Origin: Streptomyces spongiicola
GTDB lineage: Bacteria > Actinomycetota > Actinomycetes > Streptomycetales > Streptomycetaceae
Length of the DNA stretch: 64,000 nucleotides
NCBI RefSeq assembly: GCF_003122365.1
Contig: NZ_CP029254.1
Coordinates: forward strand, 620,001 to 684,000
Direction: 5' to 3'
Shown here: positions 46,484 to 56,455 of the stretch, one piece after another
Position numbering within the stretch: the first letter of the stretch is position 1
Layout of the letters: each line of letters opens with the position of its first letter
Notes under the pieces: model-generated
The model's database searches: none
Seen by the model: only the letters and a program-made list of their open reading frames with translations
Told to the model about the DNA's origin: nothing
Made by a program: the position numbers and the translations under genes

Positions 46484-47734
46484 ATGCACCACCCCGACAC
46501 CACCGGTGCCGCCGCCCGCCCCTCCGTCCCGGCCGATGCGCCCGCCGCGAGCGGGCCGCTCGCCGGGCTACGCGTCCTCGATCTGGCCACCCTCTTCGCC
46601 GGGCCGCTCGCGGCGACGATGCTGGGCGACTTCGGCGCCGATGTGATCAAGGTCGAGCACCCCCGCAGAGCCGACCCGTCGCGCGGCCACGGCCCCGGCA
46701 AGGACGGCATCGGTCTGTGGTGGAAGCTGCTCGGCCGCAACAAGCGGACCATCACGCTCGACCTGTCCGCCCCCGGCGGCCGCGAGACGTTCCTGACGCT
46801 CGCCGCCACCGCGGACGTCGTCATCGAGAACTTCCGCCCCGGCACGCTGGAGCGGTGGCGGCTGGGCTGGGAGGAGCTGAGCGCCGCCAGTCCCCGGCTG
46901 GTACTGGCCCGGGTCACGGGCTTCGGCCAGTTCGGCCCGTACTGCCACCGGCCCGGTTTCGGCACCCTCGCCGAGGCCATGAGCGGGTTCGCCGCGCTCA
47001 CCGGTGAACCGGACGGCCCGCCCACGCTGCCGCCCTTCGGTCTCGCCGACTCCATCGCGGCGCTCGCCACCTCCTACGCCGTGATGACCGCGCTCACCGC
47101 CCGTTCCGCCACCGGTCGCGGCCAGGTCGTCGACATGGCCATCATCGAGCCCATCCTCACCGTGCTGGGGCCGCAGCCCATCTGGTACGACCAGCTCGGC
47201 TACGTCCAGCCCCGCACCGGCAACCGCTCACGCAACAACGCCCCCCGCAACACCTACCGCGCGGCCGACGGCAGCTGGCTCGCCGTCTCCACCTCCGCGC
47301 AGTCCGTGGCCGAACGCGTGATGCGGCTCGTCGGCCGACCTGAGCTGGTGTCCGAGCCGTGGTTCGCCTCGGGCAGCGGCCGGGCGGAGCACGCCGAGGT
47401 TCTCGACGAGGCCGTCGGCGCCTGGATCGCCCGCCACACCAAGGAGGAGGTCGTCGCCGCCTTCGACAAGGCCGAGGCCGCGGTCGCCCCCGTCTACGAC
47501 GTAAGGGACGTCATGGCCGACCCCCAGTACCGGGCACTCGGCAGCGTCACCGAGGTCCCCGATCCGGAACTCGGGCCCATCCGCATGCAGAACGTCCTCT
47601 TCCGCCTCTCCGAGACCCCGGGCGGCATCCGCTGGGCCGGCCGTCCGCACGGAGCGGACACCGACTCCGTACTCGGGGAACTCGGGCTCACCCCCGGCAG
47701 AATCGCCGCCCTGCGCGCGGAAGGCGCCCTGTGA
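46484..47734 (+). CDS. CaiB/BaiF family III CoA-transferase
   Basis: A 416-aa enzyme that moves CoA between carboxylic acids. Family words are GLRVLDLATLFAGPLAATML, GDFGADVIKVEHPRRADPSR, NKRTITLDLSAPGGRE, VVIENFRPGTLERW and GFGQFGPYCHRPGFGTLAEA; the catalytic Asp should be that of FGLADSIAALAT. Substrates cannot be deduced. It is coupled by a 4-bp overlap to a CitE-like gene and lies in the same direction as the four ADP-ribosylglycohydrolases, from which it is separated by a repeat-rich spacer, so co-transcription is possible. Confidence 0.93.
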   Translation: MHHPDTTGAAARPSVPADAPAASGPLAGLRVLDLATLFAGPLAATMLGDFGADVIKVEHPRRADPSRGHGPGKDGIGLWWKLLGRNKRTITLDLSAPGGRETFLTLAATADVVIENFRPGTLERWRLGWEELSAASPRLVLARVTGFGQFGPYCHRPGFGTLAEAMSGFAALTGEPDGPPTLPPFGLADSIAALATSYAVMTALTARSATGRGQVVDMAIIEPILTVLGPQPIWYDQLGYVQPRTGNRSRNNAPRNTYRAADGSWLAVSTSAQSVAERVMRLVGRPELVSEPWFASGSGRAEHAEVLDEAVGAWIARHTKEEVVAAFDKAEAAVAPVYDVRDVMADPQYRALGSVTEVPDPELGPIRMQNVLFRLSETPGGIRWAGRPHGADTDSVLGELGLTPGRIAALRAEGAL

Positions 47735-48531
47735 CCCCGCTCACCTGGCTGTACGCACCCGGCGACCGGCCCGAGGTGGTCGGCAAGGCGCTCTCCTCGG
47801 GTGCCGACATCGTGATCGTCGACCTGGAGGACGCGGTCGCGCCGCACCGCAAGGCGTACGCCCTCGCGGCCACCGCCGAAATGCTCTCCTCCCCTCAGCC
47901 CGTGCCGGTCCACGTCCGCATCCACACGGAACGGGACATCGCCCCGCTGGCCCGCCTGCCGGGCCTGGCGGCTCTGCGCATCCCCAAGGTGACACACGCC
48001 ACCGACATCCGGGGCCCGGCGAGACTGGCTCCCGGCAAGGGGCTGTACGCGCTGCTGGAGTCGGCGGGCGGGGTGGAGCACGCCTTCGCCATCGCGACGG
48101 CCGACCCCGCGGTGCGCGGCATCTCACTCGGTGAGGCGGACCTCCGGGCGGACCTGGGAGTACGCGACGACACCGGACTGGACTGGCCGCGCAGCCGCGT
48201 CGTCGTCGCCGCCCGCGCCGCGGGGCTGCCCCCGCCGACGCAGTCGGTGTTCCCCGACATCCGCGACCTGGACGGCCTGGCTGCGTCCTGCGCCCACGGC
48301 CGCTCCCTGGGGTTCCTCGGCAGGGCCGCCATCCACCCCCGGCAGCTCCCGGTGATCGAGCGCGCCTACCTGCCCAGCGCCGAGGAGGTGGAGGCGGCCG
48401 AGGAGGTCGTCAAGGCGGCTGCGGCGACGGACGCGGGCGCCCTGGCCCTCCCCGACGGCCGCTTCGTGGACGCGGCGGTCGTCGCCGCGGCCCAACGCAC
48501 ACTCTCCCTCGCCGGCCGCGACGGCGCGTGA
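47731..48531 (+). CDS. HpcH/HpaI aldolase / citrate lyase beta-subunit family (CitE-like)
   Basis: A 266-aa TIM-barrel lyase that makes or breaks C-C bonds in acyl-CoA such as malyl-, citramalyl- or beta-methylmalyl-CoA. Motifs: TWLYAPGDRPEVVGKALSSG, VIVDLEDAVAP, VHVRIHTERD with the active-site Arg, ALLESAGGVEHA and ISLGEADLRADLG with metal-binding Glu/Asp, plus GRAAIHPRQL. It starts with GTG overlapping the CoA-transferase stop. With that partner it could activate and split a hydroxy-dicarboxylic acid, as in itaconate or citramalate breakdown. Confidence 0.9.
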   Translation: MTPLTWLYAPGDRPEVVGKALSSGADIVIVDLEDAVAPHRKAYALAATAEMLSSPQPVPVHVRIHTERDIAPLARLPGLAALRIPKVTHATDIRGPARLAPGKGLYALLESAGGVEHAFAIATADPAVRGISLGEADLRADLGVRDDTGLDWPRSRVVVAARAAGLPPPTQSVFPDIRDLDGLAASCAHGRSLGFLGRAAIHPRQLPVIERAYLPSAEEVEAAEEVVKAAAATDAGALALPDGRFVDAAVVAAAQRTLSLAGRDGA

Positions 48532-49133
48532 CGCACCGGCGGTCGGGCGCCCCGGCCACCGGTGCCGCCCCGGCGGCCCGCGGGCTGCGGGCTGCGGGCT
48601 TGCGGGCTTGCGGGCTGCAAGGGCGGCGGCGAACCGCAGACGGGGCCGGCACCGCGGGGGCCGGGTGGCGGTTCCCCACGGCACGACTCCACCGCACGAC
48701 TCCGCAGCGCGGTCCGGCAGAGGCGGTCACGCACCGCGTCCTCGGGGTCCCCGGGACGCCCGGGACGCCCGGCCTTCCCGCCCCTGCGGACCGCTCCAGG
48801 CCGCGGACCGGCACGACGGGATCCCCCGGTCATCGCGCGCAGAGCCGGAGGGACGCCGAAGCCCCGGGGCACTCGGCCGTGGCGGCCGGGCGGCCCCGGG
48901 ATCGCGTCCCGCCGGGTGGTGTAGGGGATCAGGACGGCGGAAGCCGCAGGTCGGAGACGGTGACTCGGCCGGATTGGATGTTCAACCCGTTTCAGCGGGA
49001 CGCTTCGTGGGTTGCCGTCCCCACGGAGATCGCCATGGGCCTCGAACCGGAACGTGAAGCACCTGATCACCTACACCACATCGCGGGGCACGACCTGGTC
49101 CGGGGCACTCGGCGCACGGGGCCGTGCCCCCGG
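48532..49133. other. 602-bp gap without a recognised gene
   Basis: Between the convergent CitE-like and lgt genes. Positions 48585-48620 repeat GGGCTTGCGGGCTGC-like words and 48748-48775 repeat GGGACGCCC. Open frames exist but have no ribosome site or family resemblance. Confidence 0.6.
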
Positions 49134-50183
49134 TCAGTTCCTGTTCGCGGACCCGGAGTCGGCCGGGTCGCCCTCGGCTTCCCTGCCCGGTGACGGCGTC
49201 CCCGAGCCGGGAGTCCCGCCGGAGTCGGACGAGGAGTCGGGGTCCGCGCCGGCCGCGTCGCCCGGAGTGTCCCCGGTACCGCCCCCGCCCTTCTCGCCGT
49301 CCTCGTCCTTCTGGCCGTCCTCGTCCTTCTGGCCGTCCGCGCCCTTCTCGCCGTCCTCGCCCTGCCGCACAGCCGCGGGCTCGACGGTCTCCTCGCGGCC
49401 CGGGCGAAGCCGGGCGGAGACCACGATGTAGACCACGGCCAGGACGAAGACCAGCATCGCCGTCCAGACGTTCAGCCGGAGGCCGAGGACGTGGTGCGCC
49501 TCGTCCACACGCATGTACTCGATCCAGGCCCGGCCCGCGCAGTACGCGGCGACGTACAGCGCGAACGCCCTGCCGTGACCGAGCCGGAAGCGGCGGTCCG
49601 CCCAGATCACCAGCAACGCCGTACCGACACACCACAGCGACTCGTAGAGGAACGTCGGGTGGTAGAGCCCGGCCTCCCGGTTCACACCCTCGCTGATCTC
49701 GAGGGCCCACGGCAGGTCCGTCGGCCTGCCGTACAGCTCCTGGTTGAACCAGTTGCCCCAGCGGCCGATCGCCTGTGCGAAGGCGATGGCGGGCGCGATG
49801 GCGTCGGCGTACGCGGGCAGCGGGATACCGCGGCGGCGGCAGCCGATCCACGCACCGACCGCGCCGAGCGCGATGGCGCCCCAGATGCCGAGGCCGCCCT
49901 CCCAGATCTTCAAGGCGTCGACCCAGTTCCGGCCCTCGCCGAAGTACAGCTGGTAGTCGGTGATCACGTGGTACAGGCGGCCGCCGACGAGGCCGAAGGG
50001 GACGGCCCACACGGCGATGTCCGCCACGGTGCCGGCTTTGCCGCCGCGGGCGATCCAGCGCTTGTTGCCGTACCAGACGGCCACGAAGACGCCGATGATG
50101 ATGCAGAAGGCATAGCCGCGCAGCGGAAGCGGTCCGAGGTGGACGACACCGGTGGACGGGCTGGGAATGTAGGCAAGGTCCAT
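49134..50183 (-). CDS. lgt: Prolipoprotein diacylglyceryl transferase
   Basis: A 349-aa polytopic membrane enzyme that moves diacylglycerol from phosphatidylglycerol to the lipobox Cys of prolipoproteins. The signature is GRWGNWFNQELYGRPTD near residue 145; GGRLYHVITDY, HPTFLYESLW and GRAFALYVAAYCAGRAWIEY follow, with seven hydrophobic segments. The C-terminal about 70 residues are charged low complexity (repeats of QKDEDG) and cytoplasmic. The ATG at 50183 begins MDLAYIPSPSTGV, the usual start. Downstream relatives in Streptomyces lie near the trp genes as here. Confidence 0.96.
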   Translation of the reverse strand: MDLAYIPSPSTGVVHLGPLPLRGYAFCIIIGVFVAVWYGNKRWIARGGKAGTVADIAVWAVPFGLVGGRLYHVITDYQLYFGEGRNWVDALKIWEGGLGIWGAIALGAVGAWIGCRRRGIPLPAYADAIAPAIAFAQAIGRWGNWFNQELYGRPTDLPWALEISEGVNREAGLYHPTFLYESLWCVGTALLVIWADRRFRLGHGRAFALYVAAYCAGRAWIEYMRVDEAHHVLGLRLNVWTAMLVFVLAVVYIVVSARLRPGREETVEPAAVRQGEDGEKGADGQKDEDGQKDEDGEKGGGGTGDTPGDAAGADPDSSSDSGGTPGSGTPSPGREAEGDPADSGSANRN

Positions 50184-50877
50184 GGCAGGTCCGACGCTAC
50201 CCTGCCGGGCCCCGGGCACGGCAACCGACCGCGCAACGTCTGCATAACAGGCCCCGCGGCCCGCGCGGGCGCCGTCCGAGGGGCCCCCGCGCGACCGGCC
50301 CGCGCGCACACCGCCGCCGCGTGCAGCCCCTGGGGGTAGAGGGAAGCGCCCGGGACCGGCCCGCGCGCACGCGGCCGCCGCCCACGGGCCTGTGCGCACA
50401 CCAGCGGGGCCGGACTCGACCGGCCGACGCCGCCGAAACCCCCGAAGCGGAGCCACGGGACACTCGACGGAACGCTGGGGGACTCCGGGGGACGCCGGGG
50501 GGACGTACAGCCTTCCGGACGCACGAACGCCCAAACGCACAACGCACGGACACGCGGACACGCGGACACGCGAACCCACGAACGCACGGACGCACGGACG
50601 CACGGACACGGCGACGCACAGACTCCCGGGACGCACAGGTACCCGGGGCGAGCACCCGGGACGCACCGGCACCCGGGGGCGAGCACCCGGGACGCACAGG
50701 CGCCCGGGGGCGGGTGGGCATGCGCGACCGCGGAGCCGGGGGAGCACTTCCACCGGGAGTTGTTCGGCTGGGACGGTGTGCATGCGCGACCGCGGAGGCG
50801 GGAGGGACGGACGCGCCCCCGTTCGCCCCGACCCTGCCGCCGCCGCCGCCGCGGATTGCACACCGGATGCGGCCGCG
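50184..50877. repeat. 694-bp gap with 10-bp and about 30-bp repeats
   Basis: ACGCACGGAC and ACACGCGGAC units fill 50520-50625. A 30-bp unit beginning ACGCACAGGTACCCGGG follows at 50631, 50661 and 50692. Around 50730-50810 a CATGCGCGACCGCGGAG motif occurs twice. No gene is supported. Confidence 0.75.
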
Positions 50878-51705
50878 TCAGGAGGCGGCCGGGCTCGGCT
50901 GCCCCGTGCGCCGCTGCTTGTCCCGGTCGGCCTCGGCGACCCACTTCCGCAGGTTCTCGGGGCTGAGCTGCTCGCCGTCCTTCTGCGGGAACACGGACTC
51001 GCCGTTGAGGAGCACCGTCGGGGTGCCCCGGAAGTTCTTCTCCTCGAAGGCCTGGTCGGATTTCGCCACCCAGGCGTCGTGCCTGCCGGACTCGACGCAC
51101 TCGGTGAACGCGGGGGTGGCCAGGCCCGGCACCTCGCCCGCCAGTTCGATCAGCCGCTCGTTGTCCGCGAAGGCGTCCTCGGTCTCCGGAGGCTGGTTCT
51201 GGAACAGCACGTCGTGGTATTCCACGAACTTCCCGGCGTCCTGCGCGCACGCGGCGGCGTTCGCGGCCCGGAGCGAGCCGCTGCCGCCCATGCCGCCGTC
51301 GATGATCGTCGCGAGGTGGTACCTGACCCTGAGCTGACCCGAGTCGGTCAGCTCGTGGATCGTGTCCCTCATCACGTTCTCGAACTGGGCACAGGCGGGG
51401 CAGCGGAAGTCCTCCCAGACCGTGAGCGTGGACGGCGCTCCGTCCGGGCCCGCCGGAAGCGCGAGCGCGTCCTCGCCCTGGGCTCCGCTCGGGGCGACCA
51501 CCGGGCCGCCCGCGGTGGACCCCTCGTCCTTCCCGCCACCGCCCGCCGCGATCACACCGACCACCGCGGCCAGGCCCAGCACGCCGACCACCGCGGCGGA
51601 CACGATCAGCAGGCGCCGTCGCTTCTCGCGGTTCTTGTGGAGTTCGCGTTCGCGCTTGAGCCGCTCGCGCGCGGCCCGCATTCCGTCTTGGTTGTTCTCG
51701 CTCAC
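50878..51705 (-). CDS. Membrane-anchored DsbA-like thioredoxin-fold protein
   Basis: A 275-aa type II membrane protein: charged N-terminus (MRAARERLKRERELHKNREK), one transmembrane helix at about 35-58 (LLIVSAAVVGVLGLAAVVGV), a Gly-rich linker and an extracytoplasmic thioredoxin domain with the redox pair in WEDFRCPACAQFENV and cis-Pro in FRGTPTVLLNG. Two further Cys (AACAQDAG, TECVESG) are present. It should oxidise or isomerise disulfides in exported proteins. The second GTG (51705, reading VSENNQDG) is chosen as start; 51711 is an alternative. A terminator separates it from trpA. Confidence 0.9.
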   Translation of the reverse strand: MSENNQDGMRAARERLKRERELHKNREKRRRLLIVSAAVVGVLGLAAVVGVIAAGGGGKDEGSTAGGPVVAPSGAQGEDALALPAGPDGAPSTLTVWEDFRCPACAQFENVMRDTIHELTDSGQLRVRYHLATIIDGGMGGSGSLRAANAAACAQDAGKFVEYHDVLFQNQPPETEDAFADNERLIELAGEVPGLATPAFTECVESGRHDAWVAKSDQAFEEKNFRGTPTVLLNGESVFPQKDGEQLSPENLRKWVAEADRDKQRRTGQPSPAAS

Positions 51706-51719
51706 GACCACAGCAACGA

Positions 51720-51749
51720 ACCGGGGAGGCGCGCAGGCGCCTCCCCGGT
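51720..51749 (-). terminator. Terminator of the trpCMBA operon
   Basis: CCGGGGAGGCGC (51721-51732) and GCGCCTCCCCGG (51737-51748) form a perfect 12-bp stem with a 4-nt loop GCAG, plus a flanking A-T pair. It lies 70 bp after the trpA stop and just before the DsbA-like gene. Confidence 0.85.
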
Positions 51750-51818
51750 CTCATGTCCACCCGTTCGGGTGAGCCGGCCGACCGGATCGCTCGTCGCGGC
51801 GGCGGGCGGCCCCGCCGG

Positions 51819-52655
51819 TCACCGCTTGCGGACGCCCTCCGCGAGTTCACCGGCCAGTGCCCGCACCGCCTCGACTCCGGCCGTGTGGTCACCGGCGTCG
51901 AGCAGCCGCTTGACGAAGGCCGAGCCGACGATCACGCCGTCGGCGAAGCCCGCGACCTCGGCGGCCTGCTCGGCGTCGGAGACGCCCAGCCCGACGCACA
52001 CCGGGAGGCCGCCCCGGCCGGCGGCGGTGGCCCGGGTGCGCCGCACCAGGTCCCGGGCCTGGGTCCCGACGGACTCGCGGGTGCCGGTGACGCCCATCAG
52101 CGAGGCGGCGTAGACGAAGCCCGAGCCCGCGGCGGTGATCTCGGCGAGCCGTGCGTCCCGGCTGCTGGGCGCCACGACGAACACCGTGGCGAGCCCGTGC
52201 TTCGCGGCGTGCTCGCGCCATGTCTCGGATTCCTGGACCGGCAGGTCGGGCAGGATGCAGCCCGCGCCGCCGGCCTCGGCGAGTTCGGCGGTGAAGCGCT
52301 CGACGCCGTACCGGTCGATCGGGTTCCAGTAGGTCATCACGAGGACCGGTTTGCCCGTGGCGGTGTGGGCCTCCCGCACGGTGCGCATCACGTCCGCGAT
52401 CCTGACGCCGCCGCGCAGGGCGATGTCGTCGGCGGTCTGGATGACCGGCCCGTCCAGCACCGGGTCGCTGTGCGGCAGGCCCACCTCCACGATGTCGGCG
52501 CCGCCGTCGAGGACGGCCCTGATCGCCTCGATGCCGCCGTCCACGGTGGGGAAACCGGCCGGGAGGTAGGCGATCAGGGCGGCCCGGTCCTCGGACTTCG
52601 CCCGTGCGAGGGTGTCGCTCAGCAGCCTGATGTTCCCGCTCGTGTTCCCGCTCAC
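51819..52655 (-). CDS. trpA: Tryptophan synthase alpha chain
   Basis: The 278-aa TIM-barrel subunit cleaves indole-3-glycerol phosphate to indole and glyceraldehyde 3-phosphate and channels indole to TrpB. Catalytic Glu and Asp lie in [15 protein letters not shown] and the preceding region; [18 protein letters not shown] and the phosphate loop [10 protein letters not shown] with VIVGSAFVK are present. The GTG at 52655 overlaps the trpB stop by 4 bp. It is the last gene of trpCMBA. Confidence 0.96.
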   Translation of the reverse strand: MSGNTSGNIRLLSDTLARAKSEDRAALIAYLPAGFPTVDGGIEAIRAVLDGGADIVEVGLPHSDPVLDGPVIQTADDIALRGGVRIADVMRTVREAHTATGKPVLVMTYWNPIDRYGVERFTAELAEAGGAGCILPDLPVQESETWREHAAKHGLATVFVVAPSSRDARLAEITAAGSGFVYAASLMGVTGTRESVGTQARDLVRRTRATAAGRGGLPVCVGLGVSDAEQAAEVAGFADGVIVGSAFVKRLLDAGDHTAGVEAVRALAGELAEGVRKR

Positions 52656-53956
52656 GTGGCGTCTCCCTCGATCTCCGCGACCTCGCCCGCGGCGTCCGCC
52701 GCCACCGAGGCGTCGGTCGCGGCACCGCCGTCGGCGTCGTACAGCCCGAAGTAGCGGGCGGCGGTGTCCATGTCCTTGTCGCCCCGGCCGGACAGGCTGA
52801 CCAGGATCAGCCCGTCCTTGCCGAGTTCCTTGCCGACCTCGATCGCGCCGGCCAGGGCGTGCGCGGACTCGATGGCCGGGATGATGCCCTCCGTGCGGGA
52901 GAGCAGCCGCAGCGCCTGCATGGCGGCGTCGTCGGTCACGGCCCGGTACTCGCCGCGTCCGGAGTCCTTGAGGTAGGCGTGCTCGGGGCCGATGCCCGGG
53001 TAGTCCAGACCGGCCGAGATCGAGTACGGCTCGGTGATCTGCCCCTCGTCGTCCTGGAGGACGTAGCTGCGCGAGCCGTGCAGGATGCCCGGCTCGCCCG
53101 CGGTCAGGGTGGCCGCGTGCTCGCCGGTCTCGACGCCGTGGCCCCCGGGCTCGCAGCCCACCAGGCGCACGCTCCCGTCCGGGATGAACGCGTGGAACAG
53201 GCCGATGGCGTTGGAGCCGCCGCCGACGCAGGCGACGGCGGCGTCCGGGAGGCGGCCCGTGCGCTCCAGGATCTGGCGCCGGGCCTCGGTGCCGATGACC
53301 CGGTGGAAGTCGCGGACCATCGCCGGGAAGGGATGCGGGCCGGCGACCGTGCCGAAGAGGTAGTGGGTGTGGTCGACGTTGGCGACCCAGTCGCGGAACG
53401 CCTCGTTGATGGCGTCCTTCAGGGTGCGGCTGCCGGACTTCACCGGCACGACCTCGGCGCCGAGCATGCGCATCCGTGCGACGTTCAGCGCCTGGCGCTC
53501 GGTGTCGATCTCGCCCATGTAGATGGTGCAGTCGAGGCCGAAGAGGGCGCAGGCGGTGGCGGTGGCCACACCGTGCTGACCGGCGCCGGTCTCGGCGATG
53601 ACGCGGGTCTTTCCCATGCGCCGGGTCAGCAGCGCCTGCCCCAGCACGTTGTTGATCTTGTGCGAGCCGGTGTGGTTGAGGTCCTCGCGCTTGAGGAAGA
53701 CCCGGGCGCCGCCCGCGTGCCCGGCGAAGCGGGGCACCTCGGTCAGGGCGCTGGGCCGTCCCGTGTAGTGGACGAGCAGGTCGTCGAGTTCGGATGCGAA
53801 GGCCGGGTCGGACCTGGCCTTGTCGTACTCGGCGGCCACCTCGTCGACGGCGGCGACGAGCGCCTCGGGAATGAACGTTCCGCCGAAGTCGCCGAAGTAG
53901 CCGGCGGCGTCCGGCACCCGGCCCTCGGGGTCGGGTACGAAGTATTGGCTGGGCAT
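52652..53956 (-). CDS. trpB: Tryptophan synthase beta chain
   Basis: The 434-aa PLP enzyme condenses indole with serine. The cofactor Lys is in [15 protein letters not shown], the Glu in [11 protein letters not shown], and the phosphate-binding loop in [13 protein letters not shown]. The N-terminus [19 protein letters not shown] is standard. The C-terminal about 20 residues are acidic and variable ([18 protein letters not shown]). It lies 69 bp downstream of trpM. Confidence 0.97.
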   Translation of the reverse strand: MPSQYFVPDPEGRVPDAAGYFGDFGGTFIPEALVAAVDEVAAEYDKARSDPAFASELDDLLVHYTGRPSALTEVPRFAGHAGGARVFLKREDLNHTGSHKINNVLGQALLTRRMGKTRVIAETGAGQHGVATATACALFGLDCTIYMGEIDTERQALNVARMRMLGAEVVPVKSGSRTLKDAINEAFRDWVANVDHTHYLFGTVAGPHPFPAMVRDFHRVIGTEARRQILERTGRLPDAAVACVGGGSNAIGLFHAFIPDGSVRLVGCEPGGHGVETGEHAATLTAGEPGILHGSRSYVLQDDEGQITEPYSISAGLDYPGIGPEHAYLKDSGRGEYRAVTDDAAMQALRLLSRTEGIIPAIESAHALAGAIEVGKELGKDGLILVSLSGRGDKDMDTAARYFGLYDADGGAATDASVAADAAGEVAEIEGDAT

Positions 53957-54025
53957 GCCAGGACTCCTCGTGTGCGGGTGAGCCGAAGAGATGATGGGTG
54001 ACGGCGTGCGGTGCGAGCGAATCGC

Positions 54026-54241
54026 TCAGCGGCGCCATCGCATGCCGTTGACCTGGCCGGGCTCGTCGCCGATGACGTATCTGACCCGCCGTCCGTGCAC
54101 CCGCCGGGCCGGGGCGCGGCAGCCGCGCGGACGGCAGCCGCGCGCCAGTGGGGCATGCGGTTCGCCGGCACCCGCCGCCGCCCGGCCCGGCCGTTGGAGG
54201 CCGGGGGCGGCGGTGGGCGTGCGGCGGGCGACGGCGGTCAT
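54026..54241 (-). CDS. trpM: TrpM, small protein of the trp operon
   Basis: A 71-aa basic protein between trpC and trpB, ending RRVRYVIGDEPGQVNGMRWR. In Streptomyces this small gene (trpM, formerly trpX) sits at the same place and has been linked to the balance between primary and secondary metabolism. It starts with ATG at 54241, 8 bp after the trpC stop. The N-terminal half is Pro/Arg/Ala-rich; the C-terminal 20 residues are the conserved part. Confidence 0.85.
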   Translation of the reverse strand: MTAVARRTPTAAPGLQRPGRAAAGAGEPHAPLARGCRPRGCRAPARRVHGRRVRYVIGDEPGQVNGMRWRR

Positions 54242-54249
54242 GGAGCGGG

Positions 54250-55059
54250 TCAGTCCCTGCCCTGCCGAAGCGCCGGGTGGGCGCCGGCGGCGACCAGATC
54301 GGCCACCGCGGACTTCGGGTCACGGCCGGTGACCAGGGACTCCCCCACCAGCACCGCGTCGGCGCCGGCGTTGGCGTAGGCGATCAGGTCGTGCGGGCCG
54401 CGGATACCGGACTCGGCGATCTTGACGACTCCCGCGGGGATCTCGGGCGCGACCCGCTCGAAGGTGGACCGGTCGACCTCGAGGGTCCTGAGGTTGCGCG
54501 CGTTGACCCCGATGATCCTGGCTCCGGCGTCCACGGCACGCTCGACCTCGTCCTCGTCGTGGACCTCGACGAGCGGGGTGAGCCCGATGGACCCGGCGCG
54601 CTCGATCAGGGAGACGAGGGCCTGCTGGTCGAGTGCGGCGACGATCAGCAGGACCAGGTCGGCACCGTACGCACGGGCCTCCCACAGCTGGTACGACGTG
54701 ACGATGAAGTCCTTGCGGAGCACCGGCACGTCCACCCGGGCCCGCACGGCCTCCATGTCCTGGAGCGAGCCGCCGAAGCGGCGCTCCTCGGTGAGGACGG
54801 AGATGACGGCCGCGCCGCCCGCCTCGTAGTCGGCGGCCAGCCCGGCGGGGTCGGCGATGGCGGCGAGCGCGCCCTTGGACGGGCTGGAGCGCTTCACCTC
54901 GCAGATGACCTTCACGCCGTCGCCGCGCAGCGCGGCGACACCGTCCTTGGCCTGGGGCCCCTTGGCCGCACGCTCCTTGAGTTCGTCGAGGCTGACGCGC
55001 GCCTGCCGCTCCGCGAGGTCGGCGCGCACGCCGTCGATGATCTCGTCGAGCACACTCAC
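54250..55059 (-). CDS. trpC: Indole-3-glycerol phosphate synthase
   Basis: A 269-aa TIM barrel that closes the indole ring of CdRP. The catalytic Lys/Glu are in [13 protein letters not shown] and VLRKDFIV, with [31 protein letters not shown] and [11 protein letters not shown] following. The GTG at 55059 (GTG AGT GTG CTC) starts the usual SVLDEIIDG. It is the first gene of trpCMBA; 173 bp separate it from the DUF2752 gene, a space that may hold the promoter, but no Trp-codon-rich leader peptide was seen. Confidence 0.96.
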   Translation of the reverse strand: MSVLDEIIDGVRADLAERQARVSLDELKERAAKGPQAKDGVAALRGDGVKVICEVKRSSPSKGALAAIADPAGLAADYEAGGAAVISVLTEERRFGGSLQDMEAVRARVDVPVLRKDFIVTSYQLWEARAYGADLVLLIVAALDQQALVSLIERAGSIGLTPLVEVHDEDEVERAVDAGARIIGVNARNLRTLEVDRSTFERVAPEIPAGVVKIAESGIRGPHDLIAYANAGADAVLVGESLVTGRDPKSAVADLVAAGAHPALRQGRD

Positions 55060-55232
55060 GCGAGCGGCCCCCTTCCGGGAGGTTGATGATGGATCACTGT
55101 CGGCAATCCCGATGGTATCCGGATACGGGCGATGGCTCCGCATCCGGTTGACGCCGTTCCCGGCGCCTGGGCCTTCTTTCGCCGTCTCACCTGGGACTTT
55201 GCCGCGGATCGGCCCGAGGGCCCGCCCGGGAG

Positions 55233-55808
55233 TCAGGGTGCGAGTCCCGAACCGAACGGCAGGTTCCGGACAACCGTGAAGACGGCGAGGACCGCGCCGA
55301 GGCCCCACCACCAGGCGGGTCCCAGCGTGATCCGCACCGGTCTCGCCCTGACGGCGCGGACGAGCCAGAAGGCCCAGAGCACCGCGAAGAGCAGATAGCC
55401 GGCGACGGCGAGCGCATTGGCGCCGAAGGCGGTGCCGAGTTCGCCGTGGACGAACGCGTGGGCGCTGCGCAGCCCGCCGCAGCCGGGGCAGTAGATGCCG
55501 GTCAGCTGAAGCAGCGGGCAGACGGGGTAGTGGCCGGGCTCGCCGGGGTCGACGGCGCCGACGTAGATGAAGGCCCCGGCGACGGCGGCCAGCGCGGCCG
55601 TCGGCGCGGCGAGCCTGCGGTGGAGTGGCGGGGGGCGGTCCGGGCGCGGGGACGGCGGAACCGGGGGGTGACGGTGCCCGGGCGGGTGCGCCGGCACGGG
55701 CCCGGGTCCGGGCGCGGCGGAGGACGGTCCCCATGCGGGGAACGGTCCCTGCGCGGGGGCGGACGACGGTCCCGGCCCGGCGGCAGACGCCTCCGCTCCG
55801 CGGTTCAT
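55233..55808 (-). CDS. DUF2752 membrane protein
   Basis: A 191-aa protein: about 70 Pro/Ala-rich residues, then two to three transmembrane helices enclosing [20 protein letters not shown], the DUF2752 signature with CPxCG cysteines, and ending [10 protein letters not shown]. Function unknown; the cysteine motif suggests a redox or metal role. Start taken at ATG 55808; a GTG at 55832 would add eight residues. It lies between trp genes in Streptomyces as here. Confidence 0.88.
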   Translation of the reverse strand: MNRGAEASAAGPGPSSAPAQGPFPAWGPSSAAPGPGPVPAHPPGHRHPPVPPSPRPDRPPPLHRRLAAPTAALAAVAGAFIYVGAVDPGEPGHYPVCPLLQLTGIYCPGCGGLRSAHAFVHGELGTAFGANALAVAGYLLFAVLWAFWLVRAVRARPVRITLGPAWWWGLGAVLAVFTVVRNLPFGSGLAP

Positions 55809-55893
55809 GGCTTCCACCCCGCGATTGTCCACGGTGGTACGCAGCGGCGCAGCCCGGGCTCGCCGGGCCGCGCCGCGGACGGGGACCCCGCGG

Positions 55894-56154
55894 TCAGGAG
55901 GCCGTCGCCTCGGCAGCCACCGGCTGCCCCGCCGGGGTGCGGGCCGGGACGGCCGCGGCCTCCTCCTTCTGCCCGAGGCCGGCGGCCTTCATCGCTGCAC
56001 CGACGACACCGCCGACGAGGACCACGACCATGCCGGCCCAGAACCCGAGCGGGTTCGCGGCCACCATGAAGACGCCCGCGATGCAGAAGCCGATGAAGGA
56101 GATGGTGACGCCGGTCCAGGCGGCCGGGGTGTGTCCGTGGCTGCTGCCCGCCAT
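55894..56154 (-). CDS. HGxxPAAW-family small membrane protein
   Basis: An 86-aa protein with GSSHGHTPAAWTGVTISFIG, the motif that names the family, then two transmembrane helices (GFCIAGVFMVAANPLGFWAG and VVVLVGGVVGAAM) and a short acidic tail. The ATG at 56154 has GAGGAG. Restricted to actinobacteria and found in the trp region. Function unknown. Confidence 0.92.
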   Translation of the reverse strand: MAGSSHGHTPAAWTGVTISFIGFCIAGVFMVAANPLGFWAGMVVVLVGGVVGAAMKAAGLGQKEEAAAVPARTPAGQPVAAEATAS

Positions 56155-56383
56155 GAAGTGCTCCTCGTTGGTGTTGCGCTGGGGGTGGTGGGTCGGTTGG
56201 TCCCGCCCCATTGTCCCGCACCCGTGGGGCTGCCGGGACGTGGGGGTCGTCACTGATCGCGAGGCGACGAAGCACCTGCCGCCCCGCCGGGCTCCGGCAC
56301 TTCGGCTGCCGCCGACGAGGTCGCCCCCGCCGGCCGCCGACGGGCTTCTCCCGCCGGTCGCCGGCGGGGCCCCCACCGGGGCC

Positions 56384-56455
56384 TCCTGACCGAGGCCTCC
56401 CCACCGGGGCCTCCCGACCGGGGCCTCCCCACCGGGGCCTCCGGCGGGAGCCTCC
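56384..56455. repeat. 15-bp repeats between two membrane-protein genes
   Basis: CCGGGGCCTCCCSAC-type units are repeated about five times from 56384 to 56445 in the 301-bp gap 56155-56455. No gene is seen. Confidence 0.7.

Noticed and set aside
48532-49133. Coding region on the plus strand around 48980-49190
   Set aside because: The frame overlaps the end of lgt, has no ribosome site and resembles no family.
54242-55232. Tryptophan attenuator or leader peptide before trpC
   Set aside because: No short frame with consecutive TGG codons and no alternative stem-loops were evident in 55060-55232.
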